Of a DNA stretch of 64,000 nt, positions 12,644 to 24,201 are shown piece after piece (the first letter of the stretch is position 1; each line of letters starts with the position of its first letter). The DNA lies in contig JAXRKN010000041.1 of the NCBI GenBank assembly GCA_038502055.1, forward strand, positions 1,141,001 to 1,205,000, read 5' to 3'. The DNA comes from Tanytarsus gracilentus (lineage: Eukaryota; Arthropoda; Insecta; Diptera; Chironomidae). The notes under the pieces were generated by a model. The model had not been told where the DNA came from and ran no database searches. It saw only the letters and a list, made by a program, of their open reading frames with translations. The translations under genes were made by a program, and so were the position numbers.

Positions 12644-13255
12644 ATTTTAAGAAATAATTTTATGGTGAAAACTTAACTTTCAAATTTAATTTAATTTAAA
12701 AATTAAAGTTAGTAAATTCTGAAGAAATTATTATCTTTAATTAATATTAACTTATTCAAAAAATTAAATTTTTGATAGAAGATTTTCAAAATTAATATAA
12801 CGGTTAATTTTCAGAATTTTTTACCTGAATTTTTTTTAGAAGGCATGAAAAAAAGCTCAAAATAATTTTGACATTCAAATCACTCTAGCTTTTTAATCAA
12901 ACCTCGGATTTGAATAATTTCTTCGCGTCACAAATAGTCAAAAAAGTTATGATCCATAAGCATTTTTGCTTTTCATCTAAAATCATTTTTGAGAAAATAT
13001 CCGCCATAGTTCTCATCAATTCATGTGGTGAAAAGAGCTTTTTTATTTTCAATATTTTAAAAAATCATATTTTTTTGACAAACGTTTGAATTCAAAAACT
13101 TTTTGGATGTCAAAAATAGTCAAAATAAATGCTATAAGAAAATATAAAAACATCATGAAAAAGTATGTTTTTTTAAAATCTCTCCGCCGTAGTTCTTGTG
13201 AAGTACGGCGGTGAAAGCTCAAAATTTTGAAATGCTCAAAACTCAAAAAAATTGG
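12644..13255 (-). repeat. Right arm of long inverted repeat
   Basis: Reverse complement of the left arm (11963-12573). The outer edge is marked by ctcaaaacTcaaaaaaattgg, matching ccaatattttttgagttttgag on the left with one indel. The minus-strand frame at 13049-13246 only reads the repeat and is not a gene. An A-rich tract follows directly. Confidence 0.95.
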
Positions 13256-13260
13256 ATTGG

Positions 13261-13334
13261 GAAAAAAAAGAAAAAAAAAAAAAAAAAAAAAAAAAAAACA
13301 AAAAAAAAAAAATAAAAAAAAAAAAGAAAAAAAA
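13261..13334 (+). repeat. Poly-A tract next to the hairpin
   Basis: About 74 bases of almost pure A with scattered G, C and T lie directly after the right arm and just before the start of the first duplicated unit. It could be a retroposition tail, replication slippage or an assembly-sensitive homopolymer. Confidence 0.85.
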
Positions 13335-14049
13335 CGACAGATAGTGATGAAAAATTAATACCAACTTTTATTTCAACTTGTGTGCAACCTCGGCATTGCA
13401 GATAATTGAGATTTTGAACGCGCTCGACGACGACCGTTAGTTGGAACTTTCAATTGAATGTCATTTGTGGTTCTACAGGCAAATATCTATTGATTGTATT
13501 CATGAAATGATTTTCAGTTGGTGATGCACCTTTTGTATGAATTGTAAAAAAATTAAATTTAAATAAAACTGAAGAAAAATCTGTAATTTACAAATGTTTA
13601 AATCAGAACCATCTAAATTGTTCAATTAATTTTCTTATTTTCATTGCATGATGTACGAAATCTCACAATTTAATTGTGATTAAAAATTAAAACACACAAA
13701 AAGATCAAATCCAAGCAATTTCATTTTTAAAATAAAAGAGTGTGTGGGCAGGACGACGGCAATTTCCTCCATTTGCGTTGAATTTTTTGAGTTTTGAGAA
13801 AAATAAATAATTTTTGATCTAAGGAATCAATCAGAAAGCGAAAATTTCTAAAAGAGGAAAGATATCAAATAATTAAAGCTAGATTATTGATATCATTTGG
13901 ACTTGAAGTAAAAGGATAACTGTAAGTAACTTCACGTTAAACTTAAAATATATAAGTTTCAATACTTTTAATATTGACAAAAAAATAATTTTTTGAAATT
14001 TTTTTTAATATTTACATAAATTTTTGATTGAATTATAAATTATTTTTAG

Positions 14050-16186
14050 ATGGGCGGATGTTTAAGAAAGCAACGAAGTTGCAAAGACGATGACGATGGT
14101 GGATATACGCGAAAGCAACGAGGTTGCAAAGACGATGACGATGACGATGGTGGCGAATATAGACGAAAGCAATGTAGTTGCACTAATGACGATGACGATG
14201 GTGGCGTGAGAATCTTGAAGATAATTCAAGAAGTTGTGCTAGAAGATGTGAGTGTTTAGTGTTTAACACTTCTCTTGTGGAAAAAATTATTAGTTTATAG
14301 TTATTCACGACGATCGTTAAAAATTGTGAATAGCACATCCATATGCAATAATTACAGTTGTTTCAATGAATGCCAGAGATGTTTTGTGCCTAATTTGAAA
14401 TTTATTATATTGAGTCGTTGAATTAGGATTTAAAATCAAAAAAGTCAAAAAATTGAAATGTTGATTGTAAATAAATTAATAAACTGTTAGTAGCTTCATG
14501 AGCAACCTTAGTAATATAAAGTGAAATAGTTTTTTTGTTTGTAGCCCAAATTGTTTGTCGATGGTTTAAACACGAGCTTGTTTAATGTTTTGAAATGCAA
14601 CTTACTCATGAAAAGTGCACCGGTGGAAGATTTTTAAAAATTAAGGTGTTTTAGTTAGAAGATGTTGTAGAATTGTTTAGCCGAGTGAGTCTGCATTTGG
14701 CGAAAAATGTTGTTTACTTTTTTCTCACAAATAATTTTTTGTAATTTTATTTCCGAGTTGCAACTACTCTTCGAAATCGAATTCACACAGATCTTTTTTG
14801 TAGACAAAAATTTAGAGAAATAAAATAATCTTTTATCTATATAAACTTTCTAAAAAGTTAGCTTCACAGATAGAGCCCAAACAAATAATTCTATTCTAAT
14901 TAAATATATTATCGAATTTAGTATCCAGCGGGACTTCAGCCATTGATCTTAAAAAATTTTAAGTTAAAAGTCGTCTTTCGATTTTGAATAGGATTGAATG
15001 ACTCGAGTGCAGGATTTTTGAAAAACAAAGCACTTTTGATTGGGTTCCATCTAAACTTTAAATTTTTGATTTTTTAACACATTCGAGAAACTGTGCAACT
15101 TATTAAGAAGAGATTGAATTCAAAAGAAATAGGGTTGTTTTGCTGTTTTAGGATGATGAAAAAAGATTTTGTCAGATGCGTGAATCCATAGAGGAAAATA
15201 TCTGTGAAATTTTCTTGGATCTTTTTAGTTTAGCAATTGCCTGTATATGGATGAAACCTTGACTAAGATTGAAGAAGAAAAGTGATTGTTAATGAGTTGA
15301 AAATAGTTTATTGTTAAATAATTTTTAAATTTTGAGATAGTTGATGAAACTTCAGGTTTAGTTGACTCAGCTCCTGATCTCCTGATCTCTACTTTTGCAC
15401 TCCATGGGAATTGTTTAAATAAAAGAAAATAATTGAACATTATTGATGATATATCTTTAGATTGAATTTAATTTTAATTTATCAATTATCTCGAAGAAAT
15501 TCACTTTGAAACAAATTTATCTTAGATAATTTCAGTGATTTGCGTTAAATTTTATAATAACAGTGACAAAATCAAAATATTTTAATAAAATTTTCAAACT
15601 TGTAATTTTTTTTCATGTTTTTGAGTTAAGAGATGTTCTAAAATGAATTTTAAAATATTTTTAGTTTGGCGGCTGTGTTCGACAGCATTTGTGTCTTGGT
15701 GTTGAAGAAGACGATGGTGACGGGGCTTACATGCCGAAGGAGAGAGTCGGCTATGTTTTTGAAACATCTCTTGTTGATCTTGTCGGTTGTATGACCGTCA
15801 AGAAAACTCGAATTTCAAAAAGCATTATTCGGGTTGATGGTAAAATGGACTTGGTTGAGTTCATTGGGAGCTTTATTATGCGTGCTCCAAATATTAATCT
15901 TATGCCAGAGCTTCTCTCTGTGCATTTGAAAAAATTGGAGTTTACTTTTGATATTATCGATTCATTCGAGTGCGATCGTAAACTTAACTTTCTTTTCCTT
16001 AAGTGGCGATACAAAAAGCCACAGCTATTTTTAAATGGCTTTTCTCTTGATTTAAATCCCACTTTAAATCAAGTTTTTACGAAATTTTCGGCTAAAATGG
16101 AAAGAGATATTAAATATCTAATAATTCTAAAGTTCTTAAGCCTGTCAGAATTTTTCAAAATTGCCAGTATTATGTATATTGAATGA
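14050..16186 (+). CDS. Unrecognised Cys/Asp-repeat protein, copy 1
   Basis: Not a family I recognise. Exon 14050-14247 starts with ATG directly at a splice acceptor (tttttag) and ends at a phase-0 donor (gat|gtgagt). A likely 5' UTR exon ends at the donor near 13921 (aact|gtaagt). The first exon encodes three tandem repeats of the form R-K-Q-x-x-C-x-x-D(4-6)-G-G. Joining to exon 15665-16186 (phase 0) gives 239 residues. That exon opens FGGCVRQHLC...DDGDG, echoing the N-terminus MGGCLRKQRSC, which suggests exon duplication. Alternatively exon 15152-15262 (also phase 0, starts DDEKRFCQMRE) is included and ends the protein at a TGA after 37 codons. The MGGC start could be an N-acylation site (inference). 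The C-terminal 140 residues are rich in hydrophobic and basic residues, with no signal peptide or clear membrane segment. Confidence 0.6.
15152..15262 (+). other. Possible alternative terminal exon of copy 1
   Basis: An acceptor (ctgttttag) at 15151 is followed by a phase-0 frame that starts DDEKRFCQMRE and ends ...CIWMKP at a TGA at 15260-15262. It joins cleanly to the donor after 14247, continuing the acidic run (LED|DDEK). I found no internal donor with a phase that would join exon 15665. Inclusion would therefore give a 102-residue short form, and skipping gives the 239-residue form. The same exon lies at 19872-19982 in the second unit. Confidence 0.4.
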
Positions 16187-16389
16187 ATCGATAAATCAAT
16201 TGTAATTAAAATAATTCCTTATGAATTAAAAATTATTTAAAATTAAAACAAAAAGCATGTTTTAAAATTATTATAGGGAACTTTAAAATTGTTGTGAGCT
16301 TAGGAAGAAACATGCTATTTGTTAAATTTAATCATTTTATTATGTTTCAGGAAAATGCGCGTTTAGAATGCTTCCTTTAAATTATTTTT

Positions 16390-17480
16390 ATTGCGTTAGC
16401 ATAATTTAATTAAATTAAGCATCAATAGTTAGGGAATTTTCATTTACTAGTAGATTTAGGGAATATTTTTATTTCGACTTTCAATAATTTTTAAAATTTT
16501 TAAAATTTTTTTTTTATATCTAGAAATGTTTTAAAAAAACAGGAAATATTTTTTCGCCCCGGCGTCATGCGCAATTTTTTTTTGATTTTAGTAAATTTAG
16601 ATTTTTTACTTTTTGTCTAAATTTTTTGTCGGTAGGGAATTTTAAATTAAAATTAGAGATAAAAGTTAGATTGCGATAGCATAATTTAATTAAATTAATG
16701 CTTTATGAAGCATTATAAACATAAAAATATGTTTGACAGTTAGGGAATTTTCATTTACTTGTAGATTTAGGCGCATTTTTGATATCGACTTTCAATAATT
16801 TTTAAAATATTTTAAAATTTTTTTTTATATCTAAAAATATCTAAAAAAATCATGATATATTTTTTCGCCCCGGCGTCATGCGCAATTTTTTTTTGATTTT
16901 AGTAAATTTAGATTTTTTCCCTTCTTTCAAAATTTTTAGTCGTTAGGGAATTTTCATTTAAGATTAGAGATGAAAGTTAGATTGCGATAGCATAATTTAA
17001 TTAAATTAATGCTAAATGAAGCATCATAAACATAAAAATATGTTTGACAGTTAGGGAATTTTCATTTACAAGTAGATTTTAGAGGGATATTTCGTTTTCG
17101 ACTTTCAATAATTTTTAAAATATTTTAAAATTTTTTTTATATCTAGAAATGTCAAAAAAAATCATGAAATATTTTTTCGCCCCGGCGTCATGCCCAATTT
17201 TTTTTTTAATTTTAGTAAATTTCGATTTTTTCCTTCTTTCTAAATTTTTAGTCGTTAGGGAATTTTCAATTAAGATTAGATGTAAAAATTAGACTGCGTT
17301 AGTGTAATTTAATTAAATTAATGCTAAATGAAGCATCAGAAACATAAAAATATGTTTAATAGTTAGGGAATTTTCATTTACTAGTAGATTTAGGGAATAT
17401 TTTAATTTAACACTTTCAAGATTTTTTCTTTCTTTCTAAATTTTTAGTCGTTGGGTCAATTAAGATTAGAGATAAAAAGT
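16390..17480 (+). repeat. Tandem repeat block, unit of about 311 bp (unit 1)
   Basis: Three full copies and a partial one. The GC-rich word cgccccggcgtcatg recurs at 16555, 16866 and 17178, spacing 311-312. Each unit also has gttagggaattttcattta and a near-palindrome agcataatttaattaaattaatgct. No coding capacity. It sits downstream of the Cys/Asp gene in both duplicated units. Confidence 0.92.
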
Positions 17481-18136
17481 TAGGGATTTTTTTAAATTTT
17501 AAAATTATTCTCAGTACATTTTTTGATAAAGTGTTATTTTAATAATTTTTAAATGTGAAAGAATGCTCAACTTTAGCTGATTTTAGATAGATAATTTTGC
17601 TCAATTTAAAAAAAAACTTAAAAACGTCTAAAAAATGATACGATGACAATTTAAATTACGATGGTTGTGGTGAAAGCGACCTGTTGTTGATCGGTCCCGT
17701 CGGAAGATTAAAATTTTAAATCTTTAAATTTAAAATAGCTAATGATTAAAAATTAATCCAAAGATTTTAAACTAAAATCATCAAGATTATTTTAAGTCCA
17801 AGTTTCTAATCCCTAATCTTTATCACTTTCGTCCTTCCGCTCAAAACAAAAGCGGATGTTGGCCATAAACCTTTTTAGTGGCAGCAATGTCAACGTCAAA
17901 TTTACCTTTACAGCTTTATCCATTTGCATACATTATTTTTACTTCATGCCTATGCATCTAATTCCTTCACGATCTGTAATTAATCATAAATTTTACGCTC
18001 TTTTTCAAAAATACACTTTAGTTGTGCAAAATTGTCAGAGGGAATAAATTAATATAAAATTAAGAGATTAAAATTCATCTTGATGTAAAGATGGATGGAG
18101 TGAGGAGAAGAAATAAAGCACAAACAGTAAAAGTGA
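17481..18136. other. Spacer between the duplicated units
   Basis: Sequence not shared with the second unit's end. It contains a GC-richer patch near 17655-17705 and a 63-codon frame at 17856-18047 without recognisable features. No gene is supported. Confidence 0.4.
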
Positions 18137-18815
18137 CAGACAGTGATGAAAAATTAATGCCAACTTTTAACTCGACTTGTGTGCAACCTCGGCATCGCAT
18201 ATGATTGAGATTTTGAACGCGCTCGACGACGACCGTTAGTTGGAACTTTCAATTGAATGTCATTTGTGGTTCTACAGGCAAATATCTATTGATTGTGTTC
18301 ATCAAACGATTTTCAGTTGATGATGCACCTTTTGTAAAAAATTGTAAAAAAATTAAATTTAAATAAAACTGAAGAAAAATCTATAATTTACAAATGTTTA
18401 AATCAGAACCATCTAAATTGTTCAATTAATTTTCTTATTTTCATTGCATGATGTACGAAATCTCACAATTTAATTGTGATTAAAAATTAAAACACAAAAA
18501 GATCAAATCCAAGCAATTTCATTTTTAAAATAAAAAAGTGTGTGGGCAGAACGACGGCAATTGCCTCCATTTGCGTTGAGTTTTTTGAGTTTTGAGAAAA
18601 ATAAATAATTTTTGATCTAAGGAATCAATCAGAAAGCGAAAATTTCTAAAAGAGGAAAGATATCAAATAATTAAAGCTAGATTATTGATATCATTTGGAC
18701 TTGAAGTAAAAGGATAACTGTAAGTAACTTCAAGATAAAATTAATAAAAAAATAATTTTTCGAAATTTTTTTAATATTTACATAAATTTTTGATTAAATT
18801 TTAAATTATTTTCAG

Positions 18816-20906
18816 ATGGGCGGATGTTTAAGAAAGCAACGAGGTTGCAAAGACGATGACGATGACGATGGTGGCGAATATAGACGAAAGCAATGTAGTT
18901 GCACTAATGACGATGACGATGGTGGCGTGAGAATCTTGAAGATAATTCAAGAAGTTGTGCTAGAAGATGTGAGTGTTTAGTGTTTAACACTTCTCTTGTG
19001 GATAAAATTATTAGTTTATAGTTATTCACGACGATCGTTAAAAATTGTGAATAGCACATCCATATGCAATAATTACAGTTGTTTCAATGAATGCCAGAGA
19101 TGTTTTGTGCCTAATTTGAAATTTATTATATTGAGTCGTTGAATTAGGATTTAAAATCAAAAAAGTCAAAAAATTGAAATGTTGATTGTAAATAAATTAA
19201 TAAACTGTTAGTAGCTTCATGAACAACCTTAGTAATATAAAGTGAAATAGTTTTTTGTTTGTAGCCCAAATTGTTTGTCGATGGTTTAAACACGAGCTTG
19301 TTTAATGTTTTGAAATGCAACTTACTCATGAAAAGTGCACCGGTGGAAGATTTTTAAAAATTAAGGTGTTTTAGTTAGAAGATGTTGTAGAATTGTTTAG
19401 CCGAGTGAGTCTGCATTTGGCGAAAAATGTTGTTTACTTTTTTCTCACAAATAATTTTTTGTAATTTTATTTCCGAGTTGCAACTACTCTTCGAAATCGA
19501 ATTCACACAGATCTTTTTTGTAGACAAAAATTTAGAGAAATAAAATAATCTTTTATCTATATAAACTTTCTAAAAAGTTAGCTTCACAGATAGAGCCCAA
19601 ACAAATAATTCTATTCTAATTAAATATATTATCGAATTTAGTATCCAGCGGGACTTCAGCCATTGATCTTAAAAAATTTTAAGTTAAAAGTCGTCTTTCG
19701 ATTTTGAATAGGATTGAATGACTCGAGTGCAGGATTTTTGAAAAACAAAGCACTTTTGATTGGGTTCCATCTAAACTTTAAATTTTTGATTTTTTAACAC
19801 ATTCGAGAAACTGTGCAACTTATTAAGAAGAGATTGAATTCAAAAGAAATAGGGTTGTTTTGCTGTTTTAGGATGATGAAAAAAGATTTTGTCAGATGCG
19901 TGAATCCATAGAGGAAAATATCTGTGAAATTTTCTTGGATCTTTTTAGTTTAGCAATTGCCTGTATATGGATGAAACCTTGACTAAGATTGAAGAAGAAA
20001 AGTGATTGTTAATGAGTTGAAAATAGTTTATTGTTAAATAATTTTTAAATTTTGAGATAGTTGATGAAACTTCAGGTTTAGTTGACTCAGCTCCTGATCT
20101 CCTGATCTCTACTTTTGCACTCCATGGGAATTGTTTAAATAAAAGAAAATAATTGAACATTATTGATGATATATCTTTAGATTGAATTTAATTTTAATTT
20201 ATCAATTATCTCGAAGAAATTCACTTTGAAACAAATTTATCTTAGATAATTTCAGTGATTTGCGTTAAATTTTATAATAAAAGTGACAAAATCAAAATAT
20301 TTTAATAAAATTTTCAAACTTGTAATTTTTTTTCATGTTTTTGAGTTAAGAGATGTTCTAAAATGAATTTTAAAATATTTTTAGTTTGGCGGCTGTGTTC
20401 GACAGCATTTGTGTCTTGGTGTTGAAGAAGACGATGGTGACGGGGCTTACATGCCGAGAGAGAGAGTCGGCTATGTTTTTGAAACATCTCTTGTTGATCT
20501 TGTCGGTTGTATGACCGTCAAGAAAACTCGAATTTCAAAAAGCATTATTCGGGTTGATGGTAAAATGGACTTGGTTGAGTTCATTGGGAGCTTTATTATG
20601 CGTGCTCCAAATATTAATCTTATGCCAGAGCTTCTCTCTGTGCATTTGAAAAAATTGGAGTTTACTTTTGATATTATCGATTCATTCGAGTGCGATCGTA
20701 AACTTAACTTTCTTTTCCTTAAGTGGCGATACAAAAAGCCACAGCTATTTTTAAATGGCTTTTCTCTTGATTTAAATCCCACTTTAAATCAAGTTTTTAC
20801 GAAATTTTCGGCTAAAATGGAAAGAGATATTAAATATCTAATAATTCTAAAGTTCTTAAGCCTGTCAGAATTTTTCAAAATTGCCAGTATTATGTATATT
20901 GAATGA
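18816..20906 (+). CDS. Unrecognised Cys/Asp-repeat protein, copy 2
   Basis: Same exon plan as copy 1: 18816-18968 (51 codons, acceptor ttttcag before ATG, donor gat|gtgagt), optional exon 19872-19982, and last exon 20385-20906. The first exon is 45 bases shorter, leaving two instead of three R-K-Q-x-x-C-x-x-D-rich repeats. Skipping the optional exon gives 224 residues. The last exon differs from copy 1 by one residue (K to R in AYMPKERVGYV). Preservation of frame, splice sites and protein in both copies argues for function or for very recent duplication/gene conversion. The upstream UTR exon ending at the donor near 18720 is also kept. Confidence 0.6.
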
Positions 20907-21109
20907 ATCGATAAATCAATTGTAATTAAAATAATTCCTTATGAATTAAAAATTATTTAAAATTAAAACAAAAAGCATGTTTTAAAATTATTATAGGGAA
21001 CTTTAAAATTGTTGTGAGCTTAGGAAGAAACATGCTATTTGTTAAATTTAATCATTTTATTATGTTTCAGGAAAATGCGCGTTTAGAATGCTTCCTTTAA
21101 ATTATTTTT

Positions 21110-22070
21110 ATTGCGTTAGCATAATTTAATTAAATTAATGCTAAATTAAGCATCAATAGTTAGGGAATTTTCATTTACTAGTAGATTTAGGGAATATTTT
21201 TATTTCGACTTTCAATAATTTTTAAAATTTTTAAAATTTTTTTTTTAATATCTAGAAATGTTTTAAAAAAACAGGAAATATTTTTTCGCCCCGGCGTCAT
21301 GCGCAATTTTTTTTTGATTTTAGTAAATTTAGATTTTTTACTTTTTGTCTAAATTTTTTGTCGGTAGGGAATTTTAAATTAAAATTAGAGATAAAAGTTA
21401 GATTGCGATAGCATAATTTAATTAAATTAATGCTTTATGAAGCATTATAAACATAAAAATATGTTTGACAGTTAGGGAATTTTCATTTACTTGTAGATTT
21501 AGGCGCATTTTTGATATCGACTTTAAATAATTTTTAAAATATTTTAAAATTTTTTTTTATATCTAAAAATATCTAAAAAAATCATGATATATTTTTTCGC
21601 CCCGGCGTCATGCGCAATTTTTTTTTGATTTTAGTAAATTTAGATTTTTTCCCTTCTTTCAAAATTTTTAGTCGTTAGGAATTTTCATTTAAGATTAGAG
21701 ATGAAAGTTAGATTGCGATAGCATAATTTAATTAAATTAATGCTAAATGAAGCATCATAAACATAAAAATATGTTTGACAGTTAGGGAATTTTCATTTAC
21801 AAGTAGATTTTAGAGGGATATTTCGTTTTCGACTTTCAATAATTTTTAAAATATTTTAAAATTTTTTTTATATCTAGAAATGTCAAAAAAAAACAGGAAA
21901 TATTTTTTCGCCCCGGCGTCATGCGCAATTTTTTTTTGATTTTAGTAAATTTAGATTTTTTCCCTTCTTTCAAAATTTTTAGTCGTTAGGAATTTTCATT
22001 TAAGATTAGAGATAAAAGTTAGATTGCGTAGCATAATTTAATTAAATTAATGCTAAATTAAGCATCAGAG
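21110..22070 (+). repeat. Tandem repeat block, unit of about 311 bp (unit 2)
   Basis: The word cgccccggcgtcatg recurs at 21287, 21598 and 21909, spacing 311. This block has the same internal landmarks as 16390-17480, including the palindromic agcataatttaattaaattaatgct at each unit start. It ends abruptly near 22070, where unrelated sequence begins. Confidence 0.92.
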
Positions 22071-24201
22071 GTTTTTTAATATTAGAGATTCAAAATTTAG
22101 AGGTTTTTTGGATTTTTTAGGGTCAGTCTAACATCAAAATAGTAAAGTGGATGCATGAAATTAAATCACTTTTAATGTCCTTTTAATATCAGGAAACAGA
22201 TTTAAAAAAGATGCATTTTATAAAAAATTATGTTGAAAAAAGTGAAAAAAAAAATTTAATTGGTAAAATCTTCAAAGAGCTCTAACTCAAAAACTTTGTA
22301 TGAATGGTAGGTAAAAAGTGGAATTTTTTTTATTAATTTTAAACGAGGAATATTTTAGGAAAAAAAAATTTCTAAAGTTTGTACATGTTCCTTGCCTTGA
22401 GGGGTGATCATGGTTTTTTTACGCTACAAGCCGCGTATTGTACCGGAGTGCGCAAGTTGTATGATTAATGTTGTAGGCCTTACTAAAAGCTAGTCATATC
22501 CGAAAACAGATTTGAAAAAGATTGATTTTTAAAGGAGTTATGACCCCTCAAAGTTTGGAATTTTAGAGTACCCCTAGAGAGGCTTCCATGGGTCGGAAAT
22601 TTTTTTAACTATTTTTCCCGAGTTCCTGAGGTCAAAATCAATAAGAAAAATGGACTTTCAGAATTTTGGCCACTTTTTCGTCAAAAGGAAACACTGTGCG
22701 AGGTGAGCTTTTGTTGTGAATGAATATGAGGATGTGGAAGGTGGTTTAGATGGAGGAAAAATTGTTCTGGACAGTTAAAAAAAATGTCCAAGGAATTGCT
22801 TTTGCTTTATTTCAATCAATGTGAGTATGAGTCTGTATGTGTGTCTCTATAGTCAGTGGTTAGTGAAATTGAGACGGAAGCTGAAGTCGAATGAATAAAC
22901 ACAATTTAAGGAAAATTGATTTAAGAGGAAGGAAGTTTTGATATATATACAATGAGTTTTATTGTACGATTTAATATAAGAGATTAAAGGTAAATTAAAG
23001 GTGAAATTGCATTGAAAAGTTTTTAAGTTTAAAATAAATTTGATTTTTTTTGAAAAATCGAATGAATAGAAAATTAGAAAAACTATTTTTTTATTAAATA
23101 ATTAGGCAAAATTAAAAAATTATGCGACTTTTTAAATATTCACGGATTTAATAAGCTCATTGAATAATTTTTCAACACAATAATCATTAAATCCCCATAA
23201 CGATATCTTTCGCTCGATTTGCTTCATTCTCTATCTCTGAAGAAAGAGCGAACTTGCTAGCCAGTGACAAATTTCCCTCATCTTAATGATATTCCATTGC
23301 AATGTGTCAGTATAAATGCGAATAATTCATTTTGTGTCATTTTTCAATTTTTTTTTCTTTTTTGTTCTTCTTCAACGCTTATTAGCGGCACGAAAAAGAG
23401 GAAAATATATTAAAAGAGAAGAGACAAGGGAATAAAGTTGAATTTTGTGCTTTAATTAAAATGGAGAATGATTAATGTGTATTAAATGATAAGTTAGTGT
23501 GGCATTGGAGAAGGAGGAAAAATGGAAGTCGAGCATTTCTGCCATTTTTTCCAAATCTATGTTGTTGATGTGGAGTGAATTGAAATTGGGTTACTTCAAG
23601 TCTGGTTTGTCTTGTCGTTCTTTAACTGATAAGAAAATGACAAATTGTTAAATGATAAAGCGAGTGGGTATCTGATTATCTAAATCCATGTCAATTTTTT
23701 TATTTTTCTTTCGCCATGGTAATAAAATGGTTTTAAATGATAGCTTTAAACCCCATTTGTTGATTTTCCTTAGAAATTTTTCACTAATTTTCCTAAATTA
23801 TATTTTTACGTTGGAAATATATTTCAACTTTAAGCTTTTGGATGTTTTTGTGCCATTTTGCCCCCTGAAAGTAAATATAATAAATGAAACAAGAAACCGG
23901 ACATTACATAAATTTTACACTGACCCCCACAAGACATGTTAAATCATCTTGAAAAGGAGTCACATGAATTATTCATGTTTTTTTTCTCTTTCAATGGAAA
24001 TCCTTTGTTTCATAATATAAAGTTTGAAATTTAAGAATTGAAAATTTCCTTTTGATGATGTAAAATCGTTGTCTGTGATGTTAGTTCTTACTCTATGTTG
24101 TTATTCATACTTATTTTTGACTTAAAGCTTGTGGGAAAGCTTTAAAAATGTAGACAAGACACTGTGTAACATTTGATGGTTTTTCTAGTGATAAGTTTCG
24201 A
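22071..24201. other. Non-coding stretch with an old repeat fragment
   Basis: No gene seen. Around 22260-22580 the reverse complement shares ordered words with 54240-54400 (ctaactcct, tcaaatctgttttcg, gactag, ggcct), so an old repeat fragment probably lies here. The rest is AT-rich with several short open frames lacking recognisable content. Confidence 0.4.

Larger units (their letters stand above)
13336..17480 (+). repeat. Segmental tandem duplication, unit 1
   Basis: This unit repeats at 18137-22070. Both begin with gacaga(t/c)agtgatgaaaaa, contain the same gene, and end in the same family of 311-bp tandem repeats. Positions 14260-16390 and 18980-21110 differ at only a few sites by eye. The 5' flanks (13336-14050 against 18137-18815) carry more substitutions and indels. 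Unit 1 has 45 extra bases in the first coding exon. The units are separated by about 650 bases of unshared sequence. Confidence 0.93.
18137..22070 (+). repeat. Segmental tandem duplication, unit 2
   Basis: Second copy of 13336-17480. The main shared block is offset by 4720 bases. The shared core is nearly identical to unit 1, with for example an A/T change in the first intron, one fewer T near 19254, and a single amino-acid change in the last exon. It ends in three 311-bp repeats whose boundaries differ from unit 1. Confidence 0.93.

Noticed and set aside
15225..15440. 71-codon minus-strand frame, identical in both duplicated units
   Set aside because: Identity follows from the recent duplication, so it is not evidence of constraint; no motif and no splice or start support.
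15751..16062. 103-codon minus-strand frame, repeated at 20471-20782
   Set aside because: Antisense shadow of the last exon of the Cys/Asp gene; the sense strand has the splice sites and the longer frame.
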